Shown: one piece after another, positions 34,057-46,458 of the stretch
How the letters are laid out: each line of letters starts with the position of its first letter
Numbering within the stretch: position 1 is the stretch's first letter
Source: Selaginella moellendorffii
Lineage: Eukaryota; Streptophyta; Lycopodiopsida; Selaginellales; Selaginellaceae
Assembly: GCF_000143415.4 (NCBI RefSeq)
Contig: NW_003314261.1
Span: 4,504,691-4,568,690 of the forward strand
Direction: 5' to 3'
Length of the DNA: 64,000 nt
Translations under genes and position numbers: made by a program
Notes under the pieces: model-generated
What the model was told of the DNA's origin: nothing
The model's database searches: none
The model's input: the letters and a program-made list of their open reading frames with translations, nothing else

Positions 34057-36890
34057 GTGCCCATTTTCTTGTTCCAGCAAAAACTTCAATGAAATCCTTG
34101 CTAGTACGTAGCGCTGTCAACTCTGAACAAGATACTGGAAGCGTTTAGGGAACGTTCTCACAAGGTTGAGAGGAACAATGCTTACTGACCACCTTGTATT
34201 TCCAAGATCAGCATTTGTTCCTAGTTCTGACTGACATAGTGGTGTGTAATCATTTAAAAAATGTATTGATGAATGGTCTTTTATGGTTGTGGGAGGACTG
34301 TGAGAGGCTCAAAATTATGAAGGATTTATGAGCAGATTGATCTTCATCATGCGGTTACACTCCAATACTGTTGAAAGCCCACCCTTAACTTATAGTCATG
34401 AGAAAGAGCTTTTTCTTCTTTTGGAAGCATTTTCGTTGCATGGAAAGGGAGAGTATGGTAGCTCAGCCACATGCCCCAATCGCGATAGAGAGGACGAATG
34501 AAGGCGACGTACACGACTTTTATTTCTTGGTTTACAGGCAGGCAGGCATTCCTAGAATTAGTGCGCGGCTGCTCGGCCATTGCCAGCGCCACCAGGACAG
34601 GGCCCGAATGGTGGAGTTGGTCTGGAATATTGAGAATATATGGGAAACCATGGTTTTCTTCATAGGCAAATATTCTCTTGTAATCCAACATGAAGGGTGG
34701 CATGTTTGCTAAGGCATAATAGGTGGCTCTAGCTTCACAGAGGAGTCACAGAAGGACCGTTACAACAATGCCTCATCTTTTTCCACTTTTGGACCATTTC
34801 TTTGATGATCTAGCATCTAACCATCTAAGCATGTGAGAGTGTATGTATTTAAGCATGCATGGAATAGAATATAAAAATGAGAAGTAAATGGCACAAGTTT
34901 GAATTTAAAATTTAATATATCCTTGAGTAAGGTATATTTGTACTCTTAAAATAGAAATTATACTTATTAGGGCATTCATGAGTACATCTTTCATAATGAA
35001 CAAACCAAACACAGTTATGCTCTTTTGCATTAACACCCTCAAAACTGATAAAAAAAACATTCACATACAAAATGAAAAGTCAAATATAATCAGGATATAT
35101 TAAATGAGTTATTAACAACTCTTTGATGCACACTTTAGAAGAGGAACTTCAAAATAACCATCAGTTTATTAAAATCAACTATTAAACATTTATGAAAAAT
35201 GCAATACCTAAGATAAATTATGTTTTTTATGCACTTCATGTGTTTTAAGTTTAAACCAACTTCCTTCAACCAATCCAACACTTTGTTCGTGAAATATAGT
35301 ATCAAAAATAAGTTATATCCTTGGATCTAAACACGCATCATAAAATCAATAGTCACCTCAAGTATATCACAAAAAAAATCATCTATCAAACACTAAAAAA
35401 TTATTGAAGTACTCTTCAAACTAAACAGCATTAACAAAAATTTATATAAATCAAATAGTCAATATTGGGAATGTCTTTCTCGAACATCAGTATTTATTAG
35501 TATCTAGAAGCAAGATTTAACTTAGTGATTCAATAATTTATCTTCAAATGATTCAAAAGATTAGTTGTGTAGGGAAGAAGATATATATCTAGAATAGTCA
35601 CTTTGTTTAATAAATGATAGTTAAAGCAAAATCAAATACTCCTATGATTTGTCATATGATGAGGTTAATATATTTAAGGACTCTGAGAATTTTTGATAAC
35701 ACCTTTCTTTAACATCTCTTTGATGTAACCATATGAAATTTTAGTCTCCTTTGGTGACTAATGCTAAACAAAAACTTTGATTGGATAAACATCCCCAATT
35801 GAAATATGATGATGCAATGTAATTTTGGCCCCAAACGACAAGTCACAATTGAAGAGATTAGCATACACCTTTTTGAGTTAGTCAATTACTCCAACATAAA
35901 AACTGTCAGAAGAATTTTAAAAGGGAATAGAGGAGTAAAATAGGAATATAATAGAAATTAATGGGTAGACAAAAGTGATAAAAGTAGAGAGACAGTAAAA
36001 TAGAAGTAAGAAGAATGGAAAAAAGATGAAAAAATATAAGATAAAGGGGAAAAGCTTTAAAGTCATATTTAGCATAATGACATTGCAATTAATATATACT
36101 AAAGATAAAGTCAAAAGCTTAACTTATCATTACCCACAATAATTAAAACTTAACCTCAACATCACCAATACTTATAAATAGGTCTGCTTCATCTTGTATA
36201 TATGCATATGTATAACCATTGCTATAAAGAACTACAGAATACAACTATAAACATTAATAAATATAAAAAATAAACTCTAATTTAACATGAAGAGAATAAT
36301 AAGAGACTTTTTTATTATAAAAACAAGTTTGAAAAGTAAACACTAAATGAACTGATGCTAAATGAACCCCTTGAGAGTACTCCTGAAAAAAGATAAAGAG
36401 GTCACTAATGTACTTATATAAGGACCCTTCATTACTTGTGTAGCTTTTTGTTTCCCAAAAATATCTCAATGTTAAAACCTTCCATTACATCAACACTAAT
36501 AAGATGTTGTTGATGCCCAAGTTTCCACCAAAAAAATTAAGGATGCCAATTTGGAAAATGCCAATAATGTTGATATATATAGATAATTACTTAACATCAT
36601 CATTACCATGACTATGTTTTCACCCTTGTTCTTGAACATGGGCAATAATAATAATATTAATCTCCATTAAAATAGAATTATTTCCCATAAGAAGTAGAAG
36701 TAAAGTATGAGTATCGATAAGTGGGAGAAGTGATGTCTCATAGCATTATGCCAATTAGAAAGTGTTATCAAGAGTGGTTATAGCAAGTGTATACAGAAAT
36801 CTTACAAGATATTAATGGAGTATTAGCTATAAAATTTTATCTACTTTGATATATTTAGCTCTATATAAGCTTCAAAAGTGAATGCTAAAT
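34057..36890. other. Repeat desert, AT-rich
   Basis: The first 600 bp retain genic composition, with frames on both strands at 34,347-34,712 that I cannot assign. From about 34,800 the sequence is very AT-rich, with no frame over about 70 codons and no family motif. Confidence 0.5.
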
Positions 36891-36899
36891 TGCATAATA

Positions 36900-37640
36900 A
36901 ATTCAAATGCCCTTGATGGAGACAATGCAATTTTTAGAAGACATAATCACAATCATTAACATATCTAAATGCACATTTGAAGACATATGGGAGAAGGCTT
37001 TAATTTACACGATTGGCCATGCTCATACCATTATACCATTATAACATCATTCTTTAGAAACATGTGGAAACTTAATCAAATGCTAAATATTATCCCAAAA
37101 ATGATATGTGGCAATTACCATAAAAGTGATTGAACCAATGGTATCTAGGACTGCTAAGGAAGAACTCTAGCTGGACATGAAAGTTGATAGCAAAAGCGGA
37201 AAGAGTTGCATCATATGCTATGAATAATATTATTAATTAAGGTTAATTATTTAGTTGCAATAGTATTGAGTAATAGCACCAATTGTCACTCCAAGTCAAA
37301 AAAGGAGGAGGCTATTATTTTACCATGAAGATGAATTAAAAAAAGAAAATCAAAAGAGAAGAAATTAAAAATGCTATAAGAATAAGAGAGACTTAAATGA
37401 TGCAAAAGCTAGATCTAAACTAAAATAATAAATCCAAGCACTCCTCAAAGACAGTTAAACTTAAAATATGGAATATAAAAATAAAATACAAAAGTATATT
37501 TATTTAACTACCCTAAAAACTGTAATTTATATAAAAGAGTGAATGGTTTGGATTAAAATTAATCTAATGGCTATCAAAATCCCATTAATATTATAATATA
37601 GTATCATACCATATATTTAGACCTCATATACCATTATAAA
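36900..37640. mobile_element. Decayed retroelement fragment (copy B of family A)
   Basis: Collinear with 5580-6310. The gag-like part (minus strand, about 36,910-37,080, with several stops) still shows the YNG-MV core. ATGATATGTGGCAATTACC is shared with copy A. A purine tract (AAAAAAGGAGGAGG, 37,299-37,312) then precedes the segment GATGCAAAAGCTAGATCTAA, also shared. Both copies end with GGTTTGGATTAAAAT- and GACCTCATA-type sequence. Confidence 0.6.
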
Positions 37641-38940
37641 TATTAGTCTCTTCATTAATATAAATGATTGTAAATATTTTTAAAAGAAATTTATTTAAGT
37701 TATATTTTTCAATTTAATATTTATTTTTTAAGTATGCTAGACATTTAGGATTTTAAATCTACAATGAAATAAATGTTTCGAAAACATATTTTTTCAAAAA
37801 ATAAGTATACAAAATTAGTTATATATAAATTATTAAGAGCACAGTAGAAAGAATAATTAAAAGTTTGAGTTACTACCCAAAATGAACTAGCTCAATCTAA
37901 GTGCATTGAATGCATTCTAAAGGTAATAGTTATGTAAATTATTCTGACTAGCTTTTATGGAGTAATCTAAGCCCGTGAAAATAGTAATATATAGTATATT
38001 TAATTAAACAGTTGAGTAGGTATTTAACACATTCATATTTTTCAAAACATATATTTTTTTTCACTTAACAGATAAATATCAGTCTTTAAAGGTTAATATA
38101 AATGAAAGTTGAAAAAGTTTGAAGAATACTACAATAATGTTTAAATAATATAAATATAGCTATTATTATCATTAAATTTATTAATGAATTCTATATTTAA
38201 GTGGTATAATTATATAATTTTCATTAGAAATTTGGTCAAAATTATCATCAAACTTAAGTCATCTTCTGAAAGATAATTTTATTTAAAATTATATCTATTG
38301 AATATTTTTAAATAGCTATTGATGAATAATTGATTAGCTAAGTTATTAAATAATATTTTTATAACTATTATTTAAATGTGAAGGATAATTTTATAACCTT
38401 TTTAATTTTTTGAAAAAGGTTAAGATTAAAGAGAGAGATTACCTTAGAATTTAATTGCTCTTGGAAAATATATAATAATATAAAATGAAAATTATAAAAC
38501 TATATATTTATTAAAGAATAAAAAATGTTATCACAATACTACGTTACTCTACTAAACTTATGAGGTAAAATGAAATTTTAAATCTAATCTTTATGTTTGT
38601 TATTTGAAAAATTAAGTTTAAAGTTGGAGTAATTTTTAAGAATATAATATTACATTATTGAAAAAAAAAAATTTACATATGAAATAACTACCTATATATT
38701 CAATAACTAGTTTTTAGGTCATCCTTCTTTGAGGAACTTCTAATAAATTTATAAATTTGTTTTTTAAAATTTAAGTAGAAAATATTTAATGTATTCAAAA
38801 GAAAATTGATATTTATTCATCTTAAAACTACAAACTTGTTTTATGTCATAAAAAAATTAATAGTGCATTAAGTTTTCTCAAACAGGCTTTCTCAAACATA
38901 CAATAAGAATACTAAAGAAATTGAAAAACTTAGTCCACCT
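37641..38940. other. AT-rich noncoding DNA
   Basis: Extremely AT-rich, with no credible frame. Composition changes abruptly at about 38,950 where the peroxiredoxin promoter begins. Confidence 0.55.
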
Positions 38941-39016
38941 TTAGATATAATTATTACAAACTAAATTAAGTTGCCGCTTATCATCCATCAGTACCTGTAG
39001 TAGCTCAAGAATGTAG

Positions 39017-39084
39017 GCCACGTGGCTTACGGTGATTGAGTGCATGGAACAGGAAAGGTGTCGGCCAAGTAGCATCTTATATAT
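39017..39084 (+). promoter_or_regulatory. G-box/ABRE and TATA box of 1-Cys peroxiredoxin gene
   Basis: The perfect palindrome GCCACGTGGC lies at 39017-39026, and TTATATAT at 39077-39084, about 100 bp before the ATG. A G-box at this distance is typical of ABA- and desiccation-induced genes, matching the known seed/desiccation expression of this family. Confidence 0.65.
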
Positions 39085-39181
39085 GCTTACAAGAACAAAA
39101 GCTTTCTCAAGGAAATTTGGGTTTTGGAGTTTGTTTTGTTGGCTTGATAATCGCGAGAGAGCAGCATAAGCTAGAGACAAG

Positions 39182-40060
39182 ATGCCAGGCATTTCGATTG
39201 GAGATGAGATTCCGGACATCCACGCCGACTCTACTCACGGCCCCATAAATCTTCACGAGTTTTGCAAGAACAACTGGACGCTCGTCTTCTCTCATCCCGG
39301 TAAGAACGTTCTTGTTCCAAGAAGGCAAAAAAAAGAAGCATTTTGCTTCCCCTTCTTTCAGCTGACTTCACTCCGGTTTGCACCACCGAGCTCGGGAGCG
39401 TCGCCAAGTACCAGCCCGAGATCGAGAAGCGAGGAGCCAAGCTGCTGGGCCTCTCCTGTGATACCGTCGAGGAGCACAAGGCCTGGACCAAGGATGTCGA
39501 AGCTTACACGGTGCGCGTCTTCCAACTCTCGCTGCAGTGCAGTGATCTTATACCTATACCTTCCATCTGTTTTCTCTGTGACTCCGGGAACTAGACTGGA
39601 GCTTGCGTCAAGTACCCCATCATGGCCGATCCGACCCGGGAGATCTCCAGGAAGCTCAACATGCTCGATCCGGACGAGAAAGATTCCTCGGGCCAGCCGG
39701 TTGCTTCGAGGGCTCTTCACATCGTCGGTCCTGACTGTCGGGTAGGATCCTTTGCATGCTTTCGCTTCTCATCGTCTTCGTTTCATGCGTTGTCTCTTCT
39801 CTCTCTTGCAGATCAGGGTGAGCTTCATGTATCCTGCCTCGGTTGGACGCAACTTTGACGAGGTGATCCGCGTGCTGGATGCGCTGCAGCTCTCCTCCAA
39901 GCACAAGATTGCCTGCCCCGTTAACTGGAAGCCCGGCGATCACGTCGTCATCTCCCCCTCGGTTTCCGACGAGGAGGCCAAGAAGATGTTCCCCCAGGGA
40001 TACAAGACGGTCGATCTTCCTTCCGGGAAGAAGTACATGCGTCTTGTCAAGGTGGATTAG
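39182..40060 (+). CDS. PER1: 1-Cys peroxiredoxin (PER1/Prx6 class)
   Basis: Thiol peroxidase reducing hydroperoxides; plant members accumulate in desiccation-tolerant tissues. Four exons, 39182-39299, 39362-39510, 39595-39741 and 39812-40060, give 220 residues, the normal length. The peroxidatic Cys is C46 in DFTPVCTTE. The 1-Cys-specific [23 protein letters not shown] and C-terminal [12 protein letters not shown] and [19 protein letters not shown] are intact. There is no 2-Cys resolving motif (VCP). The start at 39182 follows the TATA box and matches the family N-terminus. Convergent with CKS1, whose stop lies 290 bp away. Confidence 0.95.
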
Positions 40061-40349
40061 ATGTGTGAAGTCCTGAGTCTTATATGACTTATCTGCGTGG
40101 AAGTAATAATATTAGTAGAGCTTGTTAAGAACTAGCTTCTGCATGCTTGAAGAACCAGCTAACATGATTGAAGAACCAGCTAACGTGCTTGAAGGTAGTA
40201 GAGAACCACTTCGCATCATCTTATTCTTGAGTAGCGTCATAGTTGTCATAGGAACGAGAGGAACAGTTCCATCTTGATCTAGAAAACCCAAAACAAAACG
40301 GGAAAAATTCGACTTGGAAGTCTTGGAAAAAGAAACTTTCTTACGACTT

Positions 40350-40754
40350 TTATCCTGCTCGGAGCTTGTTGATTCGTGGCAGCTGCTGCTGCTGCTGGAG
40401 GTTCTGGTTTTGCTGGAGATCGAGAGGCCTCTTGAAGAGCATGATGTGAGGCTCGGGCCTGTGGATGGCGTAATGTACCCATCCCCGGGATTGCTGGACG
40501 CCAAGAGCACGCCACTGCTCCTGGAAAAGCAACGAAAAGCTTGAATAAGGAATGGATCGATCACGGTGGTTGCATACCTCTGTCAGGAGTTTGTTTTTCG
40601 GGAGATTCTTTGCGATGTCTGGAGGGAGCACTACGTGCCTGGAAAGAGAGCATGGCGCGATACTGGAATGGAAGAAGCGCTAGGGTTACCTGTACTCGTA
40701 GACATCGTCGTTGTAGCGCTCGGAGTAGTAGATTTCGGTCGTCTGGCCCCCCAT
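40350..40754 (-). CDS. CKS1: Cyclin-dependent kinase regulatory subunit CKS1
   Basis: Small CDK-binding adaptor that recognises phosphothreonine on CDK substrates. Three exons, 40754-40690, 40638-40578 and 40520-40350, give 98 residues. The complete core is present: [20 protein letters not shown], the HxPEPH hinge ([14 protein letters not shown]) and [15 protein letters not shown]. The C-terminal tail after LDLQQNQNL is Gln-rich and a little longer than in Arabidopsis. ATG at 40754 gives the conserved MGGQTTEI start. Confidence 0.95.
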
Positions 40755-41620
40755 TCTCTCGATCCTGGCCCCGACGCAAGGGATTTACAAAACCGCGAGA
40801 CGAGTCGATCGAGCGAGCGAGATAAGAGAGAGAGAAACCTGGAAGACGATTGCCGCTCGAAGAAAACCCTGATGGATAGACGCCCGAATTCTAAGCGGGA
40901 AGTGGTCGTCTATCAAATGCCACAATGCCACGTGTTAGGGCACTTTCCAACGGGTAGTTCCATCTCGTCCGTCGGTGTAATCGACGATCGACAGCTCCAA
41001 TTTGCCCTAATGCTGGAGAAATTTTTCCACGCGAATCTCTGCGATGACCAAAGGATTTTCTTGGCGCGGCTCCAAAATCCGCGGAAGCACGATCGCTCGC
41101 GGCGATCAAATGTACAGATCAAGTGCAGGGGTAAGCGCTCATACTTCCAGTGTGTGTGCAAATTTGTGTAAAAAGATTTGGTCCTCGCAAGTGCGCTGCC
41201 GGTGATGCCGCCCTCGTTTTCCAGCGCCAAATTTGTGTGCGCGATGCGATGCCATGGACTTTGGACTTACAGTTGAGCTAATCCATCGTTTCTTTCTCTC
41301 GTGTTTCTTTCTCCAGGCCCTTTGGCTTTTGCCATTAGCTTTAAGTCAGCGCCATGGGCATAATGCGACACGCTCTTGCGGCCCAGTCACACTCTTTTCG
41401 CCATCCTCCGTCCAGCAGCTAAGTCTTTCAATGCTTATAAATTTTCCCAGGCAGTCAGTTCGTTGGAAATCAATCGCTGCTATTAATCGCGGTTCCAGCT
41501 TGCAGGGAAGCTCCCTCCTCATGGTGGAGGATCGAGGCTAGAATTTTTCGGGCATTACGTACTCGAGTCATCGAGCGAACAAGGAGGTAACTTCGGTTTT
41601 TTTGAGTTTTCAAGTCAGTC
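40755..41620. other. Divergent intergenic region CKS1 / P450
   Basis: About 870 bp with 5' regions of both genes. A TATA-like TTATAAAT lies near 41,435, about 185 bp before the P450 start, and CCACGTGTTA near 40,928. No RNA or protein gene is evident. Confidence 0.5.
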
Positions 41621-43257
41621 ATGAGCACGGTGGTGGATTTCCTGAGCTCGGCACAGGGATGGAACGCTGCGTGCATGGTTGCGGCAGCGCTGGTCTGTGT
41701 TGTATCGGTGATGCTGGGAAGAAAAGAGAACAGGAATTTGCCGCCAGGTCCTCCCGGCTGGCCGATCATCGGGAACTTAATGCAGCTCGGTCCCCTTCCA
41801 CACAGGACAATGGCTGGCTGGTGCCAAAAGTATGGACCTCTCGTCTACTGCAGGCTTGGCTCCACTCCGACCATCACCGCTAGCTCGCCTCAGATGATCC
41901 GGGAGCTGCTGTGGACTCAGGACGAAACTTTCGCGTCTCGGCCGAGAACTACTGCCGGAAAGCTCATGGCTTACCACGACCAGAACGTCGGGCTGGCTCC
42001 TTATGATGCTCACTGGAAGCTGATGAGGAGGATTTGCGTGGAGCACTTGCTGACAACGCGAAGGATGGAAGGCTTCCAGAAGAGCAGGGCGGAGGAAGCT
42101 CGCGACCTGGTACAGATTATGTTCAAGGAGGCCAAGGCTGAGAACACCATCAACATGAGGGAGCACTTGGGAGGCTACACCATGAACGTGGTGACCAGGA
42201 TGCTGATTGGAAAGAGGTACTTTGGAACCGAGTCCATGGGTGAGAAGGAGGCCACCGATTTTCGGGAGCTCATACACGCGGCGATTGTCCTGCATGGAGT
42301 TTTCTACATTCCGGATCACGTACCTCTCCTCAAGTGGATTGATCCCAACGGTTACAGGCGCCTGTTTAAGAAGATGGGGACGCGAATGGACGACTACTAT
42401 AGCTACATTGTCGAGGAGCACCGGAAGAGGCAGCGAAATGGTGAAGTGGTCGACGGTCCTAAGGACTTTGTGGACGTTCTTCTCGGCCTGGCTGGTGAGA
42501 ACAGCGAGCTGCATCTCAACGACGTGGAGATCAAAGCACTGATACAGGTAAAAAAGAGTTTTTTCTTTGTTCTTTCGTATTACAAGGCAGTAAAGCTTTC
42601 TCGCAGGATATGGTCGTGGGGGGCACCGATACCGCGTCCTTCACTATGGAGTGGTTTATGCTCGAGATGATCCGGAACCCGAAAGTCATGCGGAAAGTGC
42701 AGGCGGAGCTAGACTCGGTGCTGCAAAAGAAGGCCACCAACAAGCACTTGCTGGAAGAGTCGGACCTGGCGAGCCTCGACTACCTGAGAGCAGCGGTCAA
42801 GGAAACTTTCAGGATTCACCCGGTTGGCGGCTTCCTCATACCTCACGAGTCGATCCGGGACACCAAAGTTGCCGGCTACCACGTCCCCAAAGGCTCGCTC
42901 ATCCTCATCAACACTCACGGTCTGGGAAGAAACGCCGCGGTGTGGGACAACGTCGACGAGTTCCGGCCCGAGAGGTTCCTCAGGCCCGAGGACAAAGTCC
43001 ACCTCCGCGACTCCGAGTACCGCGTCATTCCATTTGGCTCCGGCAAGCGCGCGTGCCCCGGTGCGCAGCTCGGGCAGTCGATGCTCCTCCTCGGCCTGGG
43101 ACGACTTCTTCACGGCTTCGACTGGTTTCCACCGCCGGGAACGAGCAGGGAAGACATCGACGTTATGGAAGCTTACGGGCTCACAACGCCGCCGAGAACT
43201 CCGTTGCGAGCAGTGGCGAAAGCTCGTCTGGATCAGAGCTTCTACTCTTTCCATTGA
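41621..43257 (+). CDS. Cytochrome P450, CYP71 clan (CYP703-like)
   Basis: Haem monooxygenase anchored in the ER. Two exons (41621-42547 and 42607-43257) separated by a 59-bp phase-0 intron just before the I-helix, the intron position typical of A-type plant P450s, encode 525 residues. It has an N-terminal anchor (ACMVAAALVCVVSVML), the proline hinge NLPPGPPGWPIIGN, I-helix VVGGTDTAS, ExxR in VKETFR, PERF in FRPERFL, and the haem-binding FGSGKRACPG with Cys at residue 459. The C-terminal EAYGLTTPPRTPLRAVAKARL resembles CYP703 members, which hydroxylate fatty acids for sporopollenin. That subfamily placement is from memory and tentative. Confidence 0.9.
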
Positions 43258-43564
43258 TCGAGAGAAGTTCCTCCCTGGAGCTCGGCTGGATCACGTAAAA
43301 GTTCGATCGTAGTGGAATAAAAATCAAGGGAGGTCGCTCGCTACTTTTGGAGCGATCTAGCCAGGAAAAGAGAAGAAAAAGCGATGTTAAAAAGCTTGCT
43401 TTTCTTTCGACCGAGATAGAGCTAACTAATGTGTGTGTCGCCTTCGATACTTCTCTTTCACAAGGATCTCAAAGATCTCTCATGACTAACGGGAGTGTCG
43501 ATCGTGGCCGTCGATGAAAGGTCCAAAAAAATAGGTTGAAAGTAGTAGTAGCTTCACTCCGCCC

Positions 43565-45434
43565 ATGGCGAGCAGGAACAATGCCGCCGCTGGTGGCGGC
43601 GGCACGGCATCTCCGATTCTCGGCGGCGCTGCTGGCGGCGGCGGCGTGAGCAGGCGCGCAGGCGCGCTGTGGCGGCTGCTGGTGGCGATTGCGATCCTCC
43701 TCGTGGTCGGCGAGACTGTGATGCTCCTCCGCGTCGATCTGCTGGGGAATGCGAGGAGCGCGCTGCGCTTCACGGAGAGGAGGATTTCCGGCTCCAGGGA
43801 TCGCTGCGAGGATTGGCTCGAGGATCAGGACCGGGTGAGTACTTTGCGCGATTTCGACAAGGATCCAGTGCGCGTCGATTTCTCCGAGACACAGGTAAGT
43901 GATATTTCGGGCTCTACTCGAGTTACTGGCGATGATCTCTGGGGGTCGTGTTCTTCCAGGGGACCGACAATTGCGCGGTGAGATGCCAATTTGGGGTGAT
44001 CACCATGGCCACGAGGAAGCGCGTGGATGCGGTCTTTGGTCTCAGTGCCGACGAGGGGGTTGCTCGTGTTGCACGGACGATGGAGTCTAGTCAATACTAC
44101 TCCGAGTTTGAGCTAAACACTGCTCGAAGGTTTGTGTGTCTTTGATTCCAAGTTATCGCGAGTAACGTTTTGAGTGTTCTTGCAGTCACGGGTACACAGT
44201 CATTATGACGACGAGTCTGAAATCAGATGTTCCAGTCGGGTATTTTTCGTGGGCAGAGTACGATCTGATGGCTCCAGTCCAAGAGAAGACGGAGAAATCC
44301 TTGGCTGCCGCTTTCATCTCCAATTGTGGCGGCCATAACTTTCGGCTGGAAGCGATCACCAAACTCCAAGGCTATGGGGTTGCTGTGGATTCTTATGGAT
44401 CGTGTCTGACAAACGTCCATCGTTGTAAGTAGCTCGTTCTGCCGTTGTGTTTGGGATGCTGTTTTTAATCCGACACTTTTATTGTGTAGAGCAGCGGTGG
44501 AAAAAGTGGATGCATTGCGCCACTACAAGTTTAGCTTGGCGTTTGAAAACTCCAACGAGGAAGATTATGTGACTGAGAAGTTCTGGCAATCGCTCGAAGC
44601 TGGTATGTTTATCGGTGTTGTGCACTGATTGCTCATGGACAGTTCTGCAGGCTCCGTTCCGGTCGTTATTGGTGCACCAAACATTCAAAACTTTGCGCCT
44701 TCGCCAAACTCCATACTCTATCTTAAGTCGATAAAGGACGTGCAAGCAGTGGCCAAGCAAATGAAGTATCTTGCAAGAAATGCTACAGCGTACAATGAAA
44801 CTCTCCGGTATGCAGGCACGCTCGCTTCGAAACAGAGAATAGGGGACTAACCTGGTTGTTGGTTGGCCTTGCAGCTGGAAGTTTGAGGGACCAACGGATT
44901 CATTCAAAGCATTGATTGACATGGCTGCTGTTCACTCTTCATGCCGTCTCTGCATTCATGTAGCCACAGCTATCCACCAGAAGCAGGAACAAGAAGCGTT
45001 TCGTAGTCGCAATGCGTCCCGACCTTGTAAATGCAGCGTCGGCTCCACGACGACGTTCCATCTTTATGTCCGAGAGAGAGGAAGATTTCACCTGGAATCC
45101 ATCTTTTTAAGGTACACTTGGTCGCGACTTCGACTTCGACTTCCTTACATTCCAAGCACTGACTCGCTTTCATTACAACAGGTCTGACAACCTCTCGGTG
45201 GCTGCTCTCGAGGCAGCTATCATATCCAAGTTCAGCTCCAAAAACCACGTCCCAATCTGGAATGCTGCGCGTCCGGAGATGCTCAAGGCAAAAGGCCCGC
45301 TCAAAGTCCACAGAGTTTATCCAGTCGGGCTCACGCAAAGGGAAGCGCTATTCTCCTGGCAGTTCACAGACGAAGACCTCGTGAATCACATCGACGCGAA
45401 TCCCTGCGCCAAACTGGAGGTGATCTTCGTGTAG
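43565..45434 (+). CDS. FUT11: Core alpha-1,3-fucosyltransferase (GT10, FUT11/FucTA type)
   Basis: Golgi enzyme adding alpha-1,3-fucose to the proximal GlcNAc of plant N-glycans. Seven exons: 43565-43894, 43960-44129, 44186-44424, 44492-44602, 44651-44807, 44875-45111 and 45182-45434. The N-terminus is Gly/Ala-rich (a GC-biased run after MASRNN), then a type II anchor ([17 protein letters not shown]). The GT10 signature is present: [40 protein letters not shown] and [10 protein letters not shown], the donor-binding region. The C-terminal domain with CRLCIHVA and PNAxC-like Cys residues is typical of the plant core enzymes. Acceptor AGAG|CAGCGG for exon 4 was chosen because the alternative TAG site creates a stop. 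Confidence 0.93.
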
Positions 45435-45900
45435 AAGATCCCAAAAGCGACGAAGCAACGTTGCGGCTCCGGTTTTTCTTCGTCATCTAACAGGTAGAAG
45501 CAGCAGTTAACTTTTTTGGACACCCGTCACCGTGACAGGTCGAGGATTCCCGTTTACTTTTTTTTGGTAGCAGCGAGGGAAGAGCTCTCTCTCGCGGCGT
45601 GGACGAAAGGCGAAAAAGAGAAAAAGAAGCTTGATTGATCCGGTCGGAGGGAAGTTCTTGGTGCGCCGCTCACTCAAATCAATCGCGCAAAGAGGCTTTT
45701 GCGAGGGATTAATGAAAGAAAATGGGACTTTGACGAGTAGTGGTGCCACCATCTTTTCGGGGGCAGTAGTAACAAAATCAAAGGAAAACAGCACAAAGCA
45801 AAGCACTGATGGATCGAAGGATCACCACATGGAACTTTATAACCGACTCTCAACAATGATATATTCCACAAGCCATAGAGATAATAGTTTATACGTATGT

Positions 45901-45941
<41 letters not shown>

Positions 45942-46458
45942 AGATCCTAGAGAATAGAAGAACATTCTGATTGATTGATGTTAAATGTCTTGTACATTGG
46001 TCGGGGAGATTAAAAAATTTGTAGGAACAAAGATCAAGGCTATGGTTGGTCATCCATGTATGATCGCGATTATGTTAAACTGCCAGTGGCTGGAACGAAA
46101 AGGCTTTATGGTGGCGGCGAATCGTAATGTGGGGTTTGGACAGCTGAGATTCGTCGTGGATTCTCTGCCGGAATGGCCAGCTGGTGGAATGTGTGTGTGT
46201 GTGTGTGTGTGAGAACTTTGCCATGATTTTGGCTCGAGGATTTTCTTGTGGAACTTCTTGCTTTTATTTCCTCGGCCAAGAGCGCCAACGCCTCTGCGCA
46301 GCGCCCTAGGGTTTTCTCTCTCGATCGAGACGCCGACGACATCGCGGGAGCGAGAGAGCGCGATCGCTGATCTCTTTCTTCTTTCTTGGACCGATTTTTG
46401 TTGCTGTAGAGCACAGGTAGCTCGCGATCTTGTTGTGACTCGGTCTCGCGCAAGATCT
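45435..46458. other. Intergenic DNA with microsatellites, HSF 5' region
   Basis: A compound (TG)n(AG)n tract lies at about 45,900-45,941 and a second (TG)n at about 46,191-46,211. CCTAGGGTTTTCTCTCTCGATCG near 46,304 looks like a typical plant 5' leader. No separate gene is supported. Confidence 0.6.

Noticed and set aside
41777-42514. 245-codon minus-strand frame inside the P450 gene
   Set aside because: Antisense of an intact, motif-complete P450 exon.
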